NCBI GenBank assembly: GCA_013178095.1
Contig: JABLXK010000012.1
Location: 1 to 64,000 of the forward strand
Origin: Anaerolineae bacterium
Lineage (GTDB): Bacteria; Chloroflexota; Anaerolineae; Anaerolineales; Anaerolineaceae
Direction of reading: 5' to 3'
Length of the DNA stretch: 64,000 bases
The notes beneath the pieces are model-generated. The model saw only the letters and a program-made list of their open reading frames with translations. It did no database searches and was not told the origin of the DNA. Position 1 is the first letter of the stretch. The number at the start of each line of letters is the position of its first letter. Positions 9,137 through 18,133 of this stretch are shown here, one piece after another. A program made the translations under genes and the position numbers.

Positions 9137-10132
9137 ATGAATCAAGTAGCGTTACCCAAGCTGTTCGACCTGGAGAAGATGACCAGGCAGCCCAAAATCA
9201 AGAATGGTTTCTATCAGAAAGACATCCTCTCGGTTGATCAGTTTGACAAGGATACCTTATCGTATATCTTCACCCGTTCCGAAGAAATGGCGGCCATGTC
9301 TGAAAAGGTCGGCCGCTGCGATCTGCTCAAGGGGTATATCCAGGCTTGCGTTTTCTACGAACCCAGCACGCGCACCAGTTCCTCTTTTATTGCTGCCATG
9401 GAACGCCTGGGCGGCGGCACCATTCCCATCACCCAGGGTATCCAGTACTCCTCGGTCTCCAAGGGTGAAAGCCTGGTGGACACCATGCTCACGCTTGAGA
9501 AGTACGCCGACCTGATCGTTCTGCGCCACCCCGAGATCGGTTCGGCCGCCCAGGCTGCCAAGTATGCCTCGGTACCGATCATCAACGCCGGCGACGGGGC
9601 GGGCGAGCATCCCACCCAGGCACTGCTGGATATCTACACCATCCGCAAGGAACTGGGCCAGATCGATGGGTTGAAGATCGCCATGCTGGGCGACCTGCGC
9701 AACGGGCGCACGGTTCACAGCCTGACCAAACTGCTCATGAACTACGACGTGAGCCTGCGCTACGTCTCCCCTGATACCCTGCGTCTGCCTTTGAACATGA
9801 TGAACGAACTGATCAACAAGGGCATGGACGTGCGCGAGACCGACCGCATCGAGGACGTAATCAAGGACGTGGACGTGCTCTACGTGACCCGTATCCAGAA
9901 AGAACGCTTCACCGATATGGCGCTTTATGAAGAGGTCAAGAATTACTTCGAGATCACGCCCGAGACCCTCTCCCAGGCCAAGCAGAAAATGATTGTGATG
10001 CACCCGCTGCCGCGCGTGGGCGAGATCCACTATAAGGTTGACCGCGATCCGCGCGCTGCTTACTTCCGCCAGGTGCAGAACGGCATGTACGTGCGCATGG
10101 CGCTGCTGGCGGCTGTGCTGGGTGAGGCGTAA
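9137..10132 (+). CDS. pyrB: Aspartate carbamoyltransferase catalytic chain
   Basis: 331 residues. Joins carbamoyl phosphate and aspartate. Visible motifs are the carbamoyl-phosphate loop STRTS (77-81), the loop SVSKGES with its Lys (about 109), [10 protein letters not shown] (158-167) and HPLPRVGEI near the end. ATG at 9137 was chosen: AAAAGGAG lies 5 bases upstream, whereas a GTG at 9119 that would add six residues has no ribosome site. The gap to pyrC is 21 bases. No pyrI regulatory chain is adjacent. Gene order pyrC-pyrB mirrors the domain order of CAD. Confidence 0.96.
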   Translation: MNQVALPKLFDLEKMTRQPKIKNGFYQKDILSVDQFDKDTLSYIFTRSEEMAAMSEKVGRCDLLKGYIQACVFYEPSTRTSSSFIAAMERLGGGTIPITQGIQYSSVSKGESLVDTMLTLEKYADLIVLRHPEIGSAAQAAKYASVPIINAGDGAGEHPTQALLDIYTIRKELGQIDGLKIAMLGDLRNGRTVHSLTKLLMNYDVSLRYVSPDTLRLPLNMMNELINKGMDVRETDRIEDVIKDVDVLYVTRIQKERFTDMALYEEVKNYFEITPETLSQAKQKMIVMHPLPRVGEIHYKVDRDPRAAYFRQVQNGMYVRMALLAAVLGEA

Positions 10133-10169
10133 ATTTGGTCGAAATTAATAAACTAAAAGGAGGTATGGC

Positions 10170-11567
10170 ATGAGTTTCGTTTCGAAATTGGATGCAGCTG
10201 TACAGAAGAACCACTCGCTGTTGTGCGTCGGGCTGGACCCGACCCTGGAGATCCTGCCGGCTGGCGGTGAGATCGAAGACCGTCTGGCGGAGTGGGGCAA
10301 GGCCATTGTTGAGCAAACCGCCGACCTGGTGTGCTGTTACAAGCCCAACCTGGCTTTTTACGAACAATTCGGCCTGCCCGGCCTGCGCGGGTTAAAACGC
10401 ATTTTACAAACCATCCCCGCGGAAATCCCTGTGCTGCTGGATGCCAAGCGCGGCGACATCGGCTCAACCGCCGAAGCGCACGCCAAAGCGGTATTCGAGC
10501 AGTGGGGAGCCGACGCGGTCACCCTGAACTCCTACCTGGGCGAAGACGGCGTCGCACCTTTCCTGAAATATGAAGGCAAGACCGTCTTCCTGCTGTGCTA
10601 TACCTCCAACCCCTCCGCTGCCGAGGTGCAACTGCATGGCGAGCCGCCCATGTTCGAGCACATCGCCGCGCTTGCCAGGAACTGGGGGTCACCCGACCAG
10701 GTCGGCCTAGTGGTGGGCGCTACCCAGCCCGAAGCGCTGGCGCGAGTGCGCCAGATCTGCCCGCAGAACTGGATCCTGGCGCCCGGTGTGGGCGCGCAGG
10801 GTGGCGACTTGGGTGCATCGCTGCGCGCCGGGCTGCGCGCGGATGGCAGCGGCCTGATCATTCCTGTTTCGCGCGCCGTGATGGGTGCGCCCGATCCGCG
10901 CCGGGCGGCCCGCGAACTGTGCGACCTAATCCAGCGTTTCGCGCAGGAAGCCAAAACCAATCCACTGCGCCCGCTTTCGACTAAAGAGAAACTGGCGGTG
11001 GAATTGTTCAACACCGGCTGTGTGAAATTCGGCAGCTTTACTCTGGCTTCCGGCAAGCAATCGCCCATCTACATCGACCTGCGCCGCGTGGTTTCTTTCC
11101 CTGACTTGTTCAAGCTGGTCACAGATATCTATGCCGGCATGGTCAAGACATTGACATTCGACCGCATCGCTGGCGTGCCCTACGCGGCCCTCCCGACCGG
11201 CGCGGTGGTTGCCTGGCAGTTGCAGCGGCCGTTCATCTACCCGCGCAAGGAAGCCAAAACCCACGGCACCGGCCAGATGATCGAGGGCGCTTTCGAGGCC
11301 GGGCAAACCGCGGTAATATTGGAGGACGTCATCACCAGCGGCGGAAGCATCCTCACCTCGGTGGACGTGATGCGCCAGACCGGCTTGCTGGTCAAAGACG
11401 TGGTGGTGCTGGTAGACCGCGAGCAGGGCGGCGCCGCTCAGATGGCCGAAGCCGGTTTGAGCCTGCATGCCGCGCTGACCATCAGCGAAATTATGGATAC
11501 CCTAAAGGAGAAAGCACTGATCGATGCAGAGACCTATCGCTCGGTGCAAGCTTACTTGAATGAGTGA
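10170..11567 (+). CDS. pyrFE: Bifunctional OMP decarboxylase - orotate phosphoribosyltransferase
   Basis: 465 residues, a fusion. Residues 1 to about 262 are a type 2 OMP decarboxylase with the catalytic DAKRGD (D91, K93, D96) and IPVSRAVMGA. Residues about 272-465 are OPRT, with the PRPP-binding motif VILEDVITSGGS (382-393) and FGSFTLASGKQSPIYID. Together they convert orotate and PRPP to UMP. The order is reversed relative to animal and plant UMP synthase and equals the inverted fusion known from some cyanobacteria and trypanosomatids. Ribosome site AAAGGAGG sits 5-6 bases before the ATG. The stop overlaps the pyrD start by 8 bases. Confidence 0.95.
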   Translation: MSFVSKLDAAVQKNHSLLCVGLDPTLEILPAGGEIEDRLAEWGKAIVEQTADLVCCYKPNLAFYEQFGLPGLRGLKRILQTIPAEIPVLLDAKRGDIGSTAEAHAKAVFEQWGADAVTLNSYLGEDGVAPFLKYEGKTVFLLCYTSNPSAAEVQLHGEPPMFEHIAALARNWGSPDQVGLVVGATQPEALARVRQICPQNWILAPGVGAQGGDLGASLRAGLRADGSGLIIPVSRAVMGAPDPRRAARELCDLIQRFAQEAKTNPLRPLSTKEKLAVELFNTGCVKFGSFTLASGKQSPIYIDLRRVVSFPDLFKLVTDIYAGMVKTLTFDRIAGVPYAALPTGAVVAWQLQRPFIYPRKEAKTHGTGQMIEGAFEAGQTAVILEDVITSGGSILTSVDVMRQTGLLVKDVVVLVDREQGGAAQMAEAGLSLHAALTISEIMDTLKEKALIDAETYRSVQAYLNE

Positions 11568-12483
11568 CCTTTCCTGCAACTTTCTGGGTTTGAACCTGCG
11601 CAACCCGCTGGTGCTGGCTTCCGGCGTGCTGGGCACCAGCCCCGGCTTGCTGGAGCGCGTAGCGGCTTGCGGGGCGGGTGCGGTAACCGCCAAGAGCTGC
11701 GGCCCCGAGCCGCGCGCGGGGCATGCCAACCCTATTTCGGTGGAATGGGCCGGCGGGGTGATCAACGCGGTCGGCCTCACCAACCCCGGCTTGAAGGACG
11801 AAGTGCCCATCCTGCGGGAAGCCAAAGCCCGCCTGCGTGAACTGGGCGTGCCGCTGATTGCCAGCATCTTCGCGCCCACGGTGGACGATTTCGGCCGCAT
11901 GGCGGCCGGGATATCGGCAGCCGAGCCGGATTTGATTGAGGTTAATATCTCCTGCCCGAACGTCAGTGACGATTTCGGCACGCCTTTTTCCGGCTCTCCC
12001 GAAACGACTGCGGCCGTGACCCGTAAAGTCCGGGAGAATACCAATCTCCCGTTTACGGTGAAACTGTCCTCCAACGTGCCCAGCATCGCGCGCATTGCTT
12101 TGGCGGCCGAGGATGCCGGGGCGCACGCCATCACGGCCATCAACACCGTTCCGGGAATGCTGATCGAGGCGCGCGCCGCCAGCCCGGTGCTTTCCAACCG
12201 CGTGGGCGGCATTTCCGGCTGGGCCATCAAGCCCATCGCCCTGCGCTGCGTAGCCGAGATCCGCAAAGCCGTCAAATTGCCCATCATCGGGCTGGGCGGT
12301 ATCAGCACGGGGCAAGACGCGGCCGAGATGATCATGGCCGGCGCGACCGCCGTGGGCGTGGGCGCTGCGGTCATGCAGCGGGGCCCGCAGGTGTTCGCTT
12401 TGATCGCGCAGGAACTGGACGATTTTATGAATGCCGAGCATTATCCGAATCTGGAAAAGATGAGAGGAATCGCGATCCGGTGA
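11560..12483 (+). CDS. pyrD: Dihydroorotate dehydrogenase, class 1B catalytic subunit
   Basis: 307 residues. FMN enzyme that oxidises dihydroorotate. The catalytic base is Cys132 in VNISCPNV, which together with the following pyrK gene marks the NAD-dependent class 1B heterotetramer. Also visible are AKSCGPEPR (FMN/substrate region, K45), NAVGLTNPG, the phosphate-binding GLGGISTGQDA, and VGVGAAVM. The ATG overlaps the pyrFE stop by 8 bases, and the TGA overlaps the GTG of pyrK by 4. Tight coupling suggests equimolar synthesis with PyrK. Confidence 0.96.
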   Translation: MSDLSCNFLGLNLRNPLVLASGVLGTSPGLLERVAACGAGAVTAKSCGPEPRAGHANPISVEWAGGVINAVGLTNPGLKDEVPILREAKARLRELGVPLIASIFAPTVDDFGRMAAGISAAEPDLIEVNISCPNVSDDFGTPFSGSPETTAAVTRKVRENTNLPFTVKLSSNVPSIARIALAAEDAGAHAITAINTVPGMLIEARAASPVLSNRVGGISGWAIKPIALRCVAEIRKAVKLPIIGLGGISTGQDAAEMIMAGATAVGVGAAVMQRGPQVFALIAQELDDFMNAEHYPNLEKMRGIAIR

Positions 12484-13247
12484 GCCACCAAGACTTGTTT
12501 CTTACCTTTACTGTTGCAGAAAATCGCAAGGAAAATTACCGTGCGCAAACCCTGGTGCTGGACGCGCCTTTGCCCGCCGCCCAGCCCGGCCAGTTCATCA
12601 TGGCCTGGCTGCCCGGCATCGGCGAAAAACCCTTCAGCGTGGCAGCGGCCGACCCGCTGACCCTTACCATCGCCGCGGTCGGTCCGCTCAGCGAGGCCTT
12701 GTGCCGCCTGCCGATTGGCGCGCGCCTGTGGGCGCGCGGTCCCTTCGGTCAGGGTTTCAAGCTGGAAGGTAAAAAACTCCTGCTGGTGGGCGGCGGCTAC
12801 GGCGCCGCGCCCCTGCGCTTTCTGGCGCAGGAGGGGCTGCGGGTGGGCGCGAAGGTGTGCGTCTGCCTGGGCGCGAAAACTGCCGATGACCTGCTGCTGG
12901 CGGAAGCTTTCCGCTCGCTGGGCTGCACGGTTTGGACGGCTACCGAGGACGGCAGCGCCGGGCTGAAAGGCCTGGTCACCGGCGCGGTCGAGGCTGCCCT
13001 GCGCGACTTTCGCGCTGACGGGCTGTATGCTTGCGGCCCCAAACCCATGCTGCTGGCGCTGGTCGAGCTTTGCCGTAAGCACGAACTCCCCGGGCAATTC
13101 TCGTGGGAGGCGCTTCTGCGCTGCGGATTGGGACTATGCGGCAACTGCGAATTGGATGAGGAAACCTGTAAGGCGGCCGGAATTCCTACAGGATGGCTGA
13201 CTTGCAAGGATGGGCCGGTGTCGTTTTTATCCTCTCCCGGTCGCTAA
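12480..13247 (+). CDS. pyrK: Dihydroorotate dehydrogenase electron transfer subunit
   Basis: 255 residues. Ferredoxin-reductase fold passing electrons from PyrD FMN to NAD+. An FAD-binding KPFSVA (50-55) stands where family members have RPxS. LLVGGGYGAAPL is the nucleotide-binding loop, and YACGPKPML follows. The [2Fe-2S] site is near the C-terminus: Cys 215, 220, 223 and 242 (C-x4-C-x2-C-x18-C), with an extra Cys230. Starts with GTG in a GTGA overlap with pyrD. Last gene of the pyr operon. No carAB or clear terminator follows, only repeats. Confidence 0.93.
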   Translation: MSHQDLFLTFTVAENRKENYRAQTLVLDAPLPAAQPGQFIMAWLPGIGEKPFSVAAADPLTLTIAAVGPLSEALCRLPIGARLWARGPFGQGFKLEGKKLLLVGGGYGAAPLRFLAQEGLRVGAKVCVCLGAKTADDLLLAEAFRSLGCTVWTATEDGSAGLKGLVTGAVEAALRDFRADGLYACGPKPMLLALVELCRKHELPGQFSWEALLRCGLGLCGNCELDEETCKAAGIPTGWLTCKDGPVSFLSSPGR

Positions 13248-13578
13248 ACCTGTTGTAGCGCAGGGAGAGGTGGTTTATTCCAATTTCTAAAATAGGATTA
13301 ATCACTTCGGTGCTGTCATTGCGAAGCCCGCGTAGGCGGGCTGATCGCGCAGTATCCTTATTAAGGAAGAATCTCAGCCTCCTCTCAGGTGTCATTCCGA
13401 GCGAAGCGAGGAATCTCGGCCGATACAACAATGGTGTTCATCAACGATTGGACATCCAACCGAGATCCTTATACGGTCGCTGCGCTCCCTCAGGATGACG
13501 TATAAAGCTTTAGGGTAGGTCAGCTTTTCGCCTGTACCCATGGGCGTATAAGTGACTAAATTCCTTGACCTACCTTTT
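13248..13578. repeat. Gene-free stretch with dispersed palindromic repeats
   Basis: No gene is visible. A GTCATTGCGAAG-type copy starts at 13315, with an inner CCCGC/GCGGG hairpin. A second copy, GTCATTCCGAGCGAAGCGAG, starts at 13391 and ends in GAATCTCGG. An inverted copy (ACCGAGATCC to AGGATGACGT on the plus strand) lies at 13459-13501. The last two face each other about 40 bases apart. An inverted repeat GGTAGGTCA (13514-13522) with TGACCTACC (13566-13574), followed by TTTT, may work as a terminator. Related repeats recur at 31.0, 32.8 and 46.8-47.1 kb. Confidence 0.7.
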
Positions 13579-14172
13579 CTACTCCCCTTGAAAACCGAAC
13601 CTTTCCCCCAATCTGAATTGCACCAGGCAAAAAATCACGAAATCAACCGCCAGGATGTAAATGATGAACCCTGAGTTGGCGAAGGTCAGCTCTTTGAGCG
13701 TCAGCAGGGTGAGGATCACGCCGACCACTGAAGCCATCCACGGCCAGGCCAGTTCCGTCTCGGGATATTTATAAGCTTTAACGATGGTGGGTATCGCCGC
13801 CAGGAAATCTGCCGCGATACTGAAAAAAATGGCGATGTTGCCGACCTTGGTGATCAGCCACAGGACCAGGCCGGCGACGGAAAGAACCCCGCAGATCAGA
13901 TCGAAACGGGTGATTTTCCACTCGGATTTCTTGTTTACGAATGAAGCCAGAAAAGTGGTGAAGGGTAAAAAGCCGGTGCTGAAGGTCATCAACGCTTCCA
14001 GGCCGACGCCCTGTTTGACCTGCGCGGCAAACGCGATCAAAGGTGCAACCGACCACATTAGAAATGAAACCCGGTTCGGTTTCACCTTACCCTTGATGGT
14101 ATCCACAAGGTAAGCGAATGAACCGATTGCACCGATCAGAGCGCCCGCGATGACGAAGTTTTGATTGATCAT
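13579..14172 (-). CDS. Hypothetical multi-pass membrane protein, PQ-loop-like
   Basis: 197 residues, about six to seven membrane segments. The first part (GSFAYLVDTIKGKVKPNRV, then SFLMWSVAPLIAF) resembles the conserved motif of small PQ-loop/SWEET-like bacterial membrane proteins. A second, similar half seems to start near residue 105. ATG at 14172 is chosen because the protein begins there with a membrane segment. A longer frame back to 14283 adds a low-quality tail. No ribosome site is present, and a -10-like TATACT lies 7 bases upstream, so the message may be leaderless. Function unknown. Confidence 0.6.
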   Translation of the reverse strand: MINQNFVIAGALIGAIGSFAYLVDTIKGKVKPNRVSFLMWSVAPLIAFAAQVKQGVGLEALMTFSTGFLPFTTFLASFVNKKSEWKITRFDLICGVLSVAGLVLWLITKVGNIAIFFSIAADFLAAIPTIVKAYKYPETELAWPWMASVVGVILTLLTLKELTFANSGFIIYILAVDFVIFCLVQFRLGERFGFQGE

Positions 14173-14362
14173 GCGCCCAAGTATAGCCGATGGCTGCGAA
14201 TTTGCGGCCGGTTGTATGGAACTTGGCAAAAAAAAGACGTGGCGTCCTGCGAGAAAGGAAATCCCGGGATCAACGGGATCCAAGCTGGCGAGGGCGGAAG
14301 ATACCCGCCTCTCATTCTGCTTCTCAAGTAAAATTAGTGCTGAAAATTACAGGAGAATCAAA

Positions 14363-15526
14363 ATGGCCATGACATCCCGTGAACGAGTCCAGGCAGTCCT
14401 TCAGCATGAAGTGCCCGACCGCGTGCCGATCATCATCGGCGTCAGCAATACCACCGGTATTAAGATGAAACCCTACCGGGCGCTGAAAGCCAAACTTGGC
14501 ATCCAGGCGCCGGACGATTACATCTACGATTGGCCGGAGCTGGGCACGGCCAAGGTCGATGAACAAACGCTCCAGCGCCTGCATGGCGACGCGCGCGGCG
14601 TGCTGGACCGCTTCCCCAGGGCTGTTGCGGAATTCAATCGCAACCGCGATCCTCACACCCCTGCGATCGACGATTGGGGTGGCGGGCAGATCGAGATCGA
14701 GGAAGGGGTTTGGTTTCCCGGTTACCACCCCCTGGCTGAAGCCACCACGCTGGACGATTTAGAGAAATATAACGGCTGGCCGATCATGGATGACCCTTAC
14801 CGTGTGGCGCAGGCCGCGCTGGACGCCAAAAAATTGGCCGAGGAAAACCAATACGCCATTCTGGCAACGCCCTGGCTGATGTTCCCGCTGGAACGCGCTT
14901 TTGGGCTGCAGGGCATGGATAAATTTCTGATGAACCTGGCTATGCTGCCGGATTTTGCCGAAGCCATGCTTAAAAAGAATCTGGAATTGTGCAAGCAGCA
15001 CATGGGCCATTTTCTGGATGCCGTGGGCGGCAACATCGACATGATCAAGATTGGCGATGACCTCGGCACGCAGGATCGTTTAATGATCTCGCCGCGCATG
15101 TACCGCAAGCTGTTGAAACCGATTCATGCTGAACTGATCCGCTTCATCAAAGAGCGTACCAAGGCGAAAGTCTTTTTCCATACCGATGGCGACGTGTTTG
15201 ACCTGATCGGCGATTTTATTGAGATCGGCGTGGACATCCTCAATCCTGTGCAGACCTCGGCCGGTAAGATGGCCGACCTGGAAGGATTAAAACGGGAATT
15301 CGGCCGGCATCTGGTTTTCTGCGGGGCAGTCGATACCCAATACATCCTTCCCAACGGAAATCCGCAGGAGGTACGCCAGGAAATGAAGCGCGTCATCGGC
15401 GCACTCGGCAAGGATGGAGGTTATATGGTCGCTTCCGTGCACACCATCATGAACGAGGTGCCCGCGGAAAACATCCTGGCGATGGTGGATGCTGTCCTGG
15501 ATTTCGGCACGTATCCCTTGAAGTGA
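14363..15526 (+). CDS. Uroporphyrinogen decarboxylase (URO-D) family protein, first of two
   Basis: 387 residues. Full-length URO-D/methyltransferase-like barrel: MTSRERVQAVLQHEVPDRVP at the start, an AFGLQGMDKFL middle and FFHTDGDVFDLIGDF near residue 265. In the corrinoid methyltransferase branch (MtaA, CmuA, MtbA) the latter region carries a Zn-binding H-x-C. Here it is HTD, so that Cys is missing. No heme genes are nearby, which argues against a role in heme synthesis. ATG at 14363 has AGGAGA 6-8 bases upstream. A longer frame from 14165 lacks one. Probable role: demethylation or methyl transfer with a corrinoid partner not in this window. Confidence 0.8.
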   Translation: MAMTSRERVQAVLQHEVPDRVPIIIGVSNTTGIKMKPYRALKAKLGIQAPDDYIYDWPELGTAKVDEQTLQRLHGDARGVLDRFPRAVAEFNRNRDPHTPAIDDWGGGQIEIEEGVWFPGYHPLAEATTLDDLEKYNGWPIMDDPYRVAQAALDAKKLAEENQYAILATPWLMFPLERAFGLQGMDKFLMNLAMLPDFAEAMLKKNLELCKQHMGHFLDAVGGNIDMIKIGDDLGTQDRLMISPRMYRKLLKPIHAELIRFIKERTKAKVFFHTDGDVFDLIGDFIEIGVDILNPVQTSAGKMADLEGLKREFGRHLVFCGAVDTQYILPNGNPQEVRQEMKRVIGALGKDGGYMVASVHTIMNEVPAENILAMVDAVLDFGTYPLK

Positions 15527-15601
15527 AATGGGCTGGATGATTTATGCCTGTTTCTCCTGGTATATTTTTTGTGAGTGATATTTATTTATTAAAGGTAAAC
15601 A

Positions 15602-16741
15602 ATGAACGCAGAGACCCCTTCTGTTGAAAATTTGATTGAAAAACTTCACCGCATGCATGGAGACCCGCGCAGCTTATCCATGTCCCCACGCGAACGGGTG
15701 GATGCCGCCATCCATCGCCGGCAGCCCGACCGCACGCCTTTCGATTTTTGGGCGGTTCCTGAAATGATCGAAAAATTGAAAGCCTATTTTGCGGTTGATT
15801 CGGAGGAGGAAATCCTGCGCCTGCTCGGCATTGACTGCCGCATTGTGACTCCCGATTACATTGGCCCTGCCACGGAAACGCTTCCGGATGGCACCTACTA
15901 TGCCCATTGGGGAACTCACCGCCGCCGGGTGAAGAACGATTTTGCCACTTACGATGAATACGCCAGCTTCCCCCTGGCGGCTTTTCAGTCTGTCGCGGAG
16001 ATTGAACAATATTCCCGCTGGCCGAAGATCACCGATTGGGATTGGGCGTCGCTGCCCCAAAAAATTACCGATGTGAATAAAGAAGTTCAATATCATATCC
16101 GTTACGATATCGGCGGTATCTTTGAGACTGCCTGGGGGTTATATGGGCTGGATAAATTCCTGGTCGATCTGATTGAAAACCCTGAAATTCCCCTGGCCAT
16201 TATGGATTGCGTAACGGATCGTTTGATCGCCAATTTTCGCCAGGTGATGAAACACGCGGAAGGCATGGTCGATCTGGTATACACCTATGACGATGTTGCG
16301 ATTCAGAATGGCCTGCTGATGTCGAAAAAGATGTGGCGGAAATATATCCTTCCCTTCCATCAAAAACTCAATCAGGCGATCAAGGAATACGACGTGAAAA
16401 TCCTCTACCATTCCTGCGGCGCGGTTTATGATCTGATCGAGGAATTCATCAATGAAATGAAGATCGATATCCTTAATCCCCTGCAGCCGCGCGCAGCCAA
16501 GATGGACATGCGAAAGATCAAGGATGAATTCGGTGCGCACGTGGCTTTCCATGGCGGCATCGACATCCAGCACACCATGCCCTATGGTACCATCGCGGAA
16601 GTTGCCGCTGAAACTCGTGAGCGCTGCGCCATTCTCGGGCAGGGCGGCGGCTACATTTGCACCACCGCGCATTACATTCAGGCGGATACGCCCGTGGAAA
16701 ACGTCATTGCGCTTTATGCTGCCGACCGTACCTTGAGTTGA
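15602..16741 (+). CDS. Uroporphyrinogen decarboxylase (URO-D) family protein, second of two
   Basis: 379 residues, a diverged paralogue of the preceding gene, 75 bases downstream on the same strand. It has SPRERVDAAIHRRQPDRTPFD, a WGLYGLDKFL segment, and near residue 265 ILYHSCGAVYDLI. The HSC plus a later Cys (GGYICTTAH) fit the Zn site of cobalamin-dependent methyltransferases, unlike the first copy. Ribosome site AAAGGT lies 5-6 bases before the ATG. A strong terminator follows, so the two genes likely form one unit. Substrate unknown. Confidence 0.8.
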   Translation: MNAETPSVENLIEKLHRMHGDPRSLSMSPRERVDAAIHRRQPDRTPFDFWAVPEMIEKLKAYFAVDSEEEILRLLGIDCRIVTPDYIGPATETLPDGTYYAHWGTHRRRVKNDFATYDEYASFPLAAFQSVAEIEQYSRWPKITDWDWASLPQKITDVNKEVQYHIRYDIGGIFETAWGLYGLDKFLVDLIENPEIPLAIMDCVTDRLIANFRQVMKHAEGMVDLVYTYDDVAIQNGLLMSKKMWRKYILPFHQKLNQAIKEYDVKILYHSCGAVYDLIEEFINEMKIDILNPLQPRAAKMDMRKIKDEFGAHVAFHGGIDIQHTMPYGTIAEVAAETRERCAILGQGGGYICTTAHYIQADTPVENVIALYAADRTLS

Positions 16742-16762
16742 CTCCGGTTTTACTGGAAATCA

Positions 16763-16797
16763 GGCCGGTATTGAAAATGAATACCGGCCATTTTAAT
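16763..16797 (+). terminator. Rho-independent terminator after the URO-D pair
   Basis: GGCCGGTATT (16763-16772) and AATACCGGCC (16780-16789) form a perfect 10-bp stem followed by ATTTTAATT. Confidence 0.85.
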
Positions 16798-16832
16798 TGT
16801 GTTGCGATTTGACTTTTCGAGTAGAAACCGAA

Positions 16833-18116
16833 CTAGAGCGATTCCTTTTCATAAGGAACACCGGTTGCGGCCGGGCCTTGCGAGCGGCCAACCACGCCGG
16901 CCAGGATTACCATTGTTAGGATATACGGCACCATCAGCAGTAATTCCGCCGGAATCGGGAAGCGCAAAATGGAAAGGTTGGTGGAGAGCGATTCCGCGAA
17001 ACCGAATAACAGCCCGGCCCCCAGCGAACCCACTGGCGTCCATTTGCCGAAGATCATGGCCGCCAGCCCGATGAACCCGCGTCCGGCTGACATGACTTGT
17101 TCGAAGTAACCCAGCGAACCCAGCGAAAAATAAGAACCGGCGAATCCGGCCATCATTCCTCCCAGGATCACCACCAGGTAGCGCGTTCGGAATACGTTGA
17201 TTCCCAGGGTGTCGGCGGCTTTCGGGTGCTCTCCCACTGCGCGCAAGCGCAATCCCCAGCGGGTGTGAAACAGCGCGAAGGTCAGGATACCGACCAGCAG
17301 ATACATCGCGTAAACGAACATGTTGTGGCTGAAGAAGATTGGCCCCAGGAAGGGTATTTTGGATAAAAGCGGTATGCTGTAGGATGGAAAGAATCCGCTC
17401 TGATTAAGATATTGCCATTCCGCTACCTGCAGGATCTTGGTAACGATGTAAGAAGTCAGCCCAACGGTGAAGATGTTGATGATCGTGCCGGAGATGATCT
17501 GGTTGACTTTGTACTTGATGGAAAGCATGGCATGGATGCTGCCGGTCAACCCGCCGGAGATGATTGCCGCAATCACGCCGGTCCACAACCCGAACAAGCT
17601 TCCGAACATGGAACCCACCAGAGCGCCGGTGATCATCATGCCTTCGATGGCAATATTGGTCACCCCCACGCGCTCGCACAAAATCCCGGAGAATGCCCCC
17701 AGCACGATCGGCACGCTGCGCATGATGGCTACCCTCAGCATACCCCCCACATTGATCGAGCCCCCGCCGGCGCCCCATGCCAGGAAACTGGTGGTCAGCA
17801 GGATACCCACGAAACCCAAAATCCAGTTGGTTGCTTTCCCGAACCCTTTGATGAGTTGATATACACCTAGGATAGCGCATAACGCGCTAATCGCGATCAA
17901 GGCTGCGCGGGTGTTGAACACAAGGTCGGGGAGGGTGGCTTTCGAGCCGCCGGGGGTCATCACGAAAGTGGTTGTCATCAGCGTATCGGTGGTGCGGATG
18001 AAAACAAAACCGATAAAGAGTGCAATCAACAGGAATAACGCTCCCATGATCACCTGCCGCAGGTTTTCCGGTTTTTCACGGATGATTTTTTCTTTTTTCT
18101 GAATTTGATTGGACAT
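16833..18116 (-). CDS. Nucleoside-type ABC transporter permease (NupQ/YufQ-like)
   Basis: 427 residues, about ten membrane segments, of the branched-chain-amino-acid/sugar permease superfamily. An unusually long N-terminal part (two extra membrane segments, about residues 25-110) precedes the core. The core has GAFSGILCERVGVTNIAIEGMM and the loop LRAVGEHPKAADTLGINV, the ATPase-contact helix of BMP-type transporters. Ribosome site AGGAGAG precedes the ATG. Last gene of the bmp operon, 17 bases after the other permease. Family members import nucleosides or purines. The real substrate is not shown by sequence. Confidence 0.88.
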   Translation of the reverse strand: MSNQIQKKEKIIREKPENLRQVIMGALFLLIALFIGFVFIRTTDTLMTTTFVMTPGGSKATLPDLVFNTRAALIAISALCAILGVYQLIKGFGKATNWILGFVGILLTTSFLAWGAGGGSINVGGMLRVAIMRSVPIVLGAFSGILCERVGVTNIAIEGMMITGALVGSMFGSLFGLWTGVIAAIISGGLTGSIHAMLSIKYKVNQIISGTIINIFTVGLTSYIVTKILQVAEWQYLNQSGFFPSYSIPLLSKIPFLGPIFFSHNMFVYAMYLLVGILTFALFHTRWGLRLRAVGEHPKAADTLGINVFRTRYLVVILGGMMAGFAGSYFSLGSLGYFEQVMSAGRGFIGLAAMIFGKWTPVGSLGAGLLFGFAESLSTNLSILRFPIPAELLLMVPYILTMVILAGVVGRSQGPAATGVPYEKESL

Positions 18117-18133
18117 ACGCTCTCCTGTGGCGG

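Noticed and set aside
14363-16741. True heme-pathway uroporphyrinogen decarboxylase (hemE)
   Set aside because: Two diverged copies in tandem, no heme genes nearby, and one has a methyltransferase-type HSCG motif.
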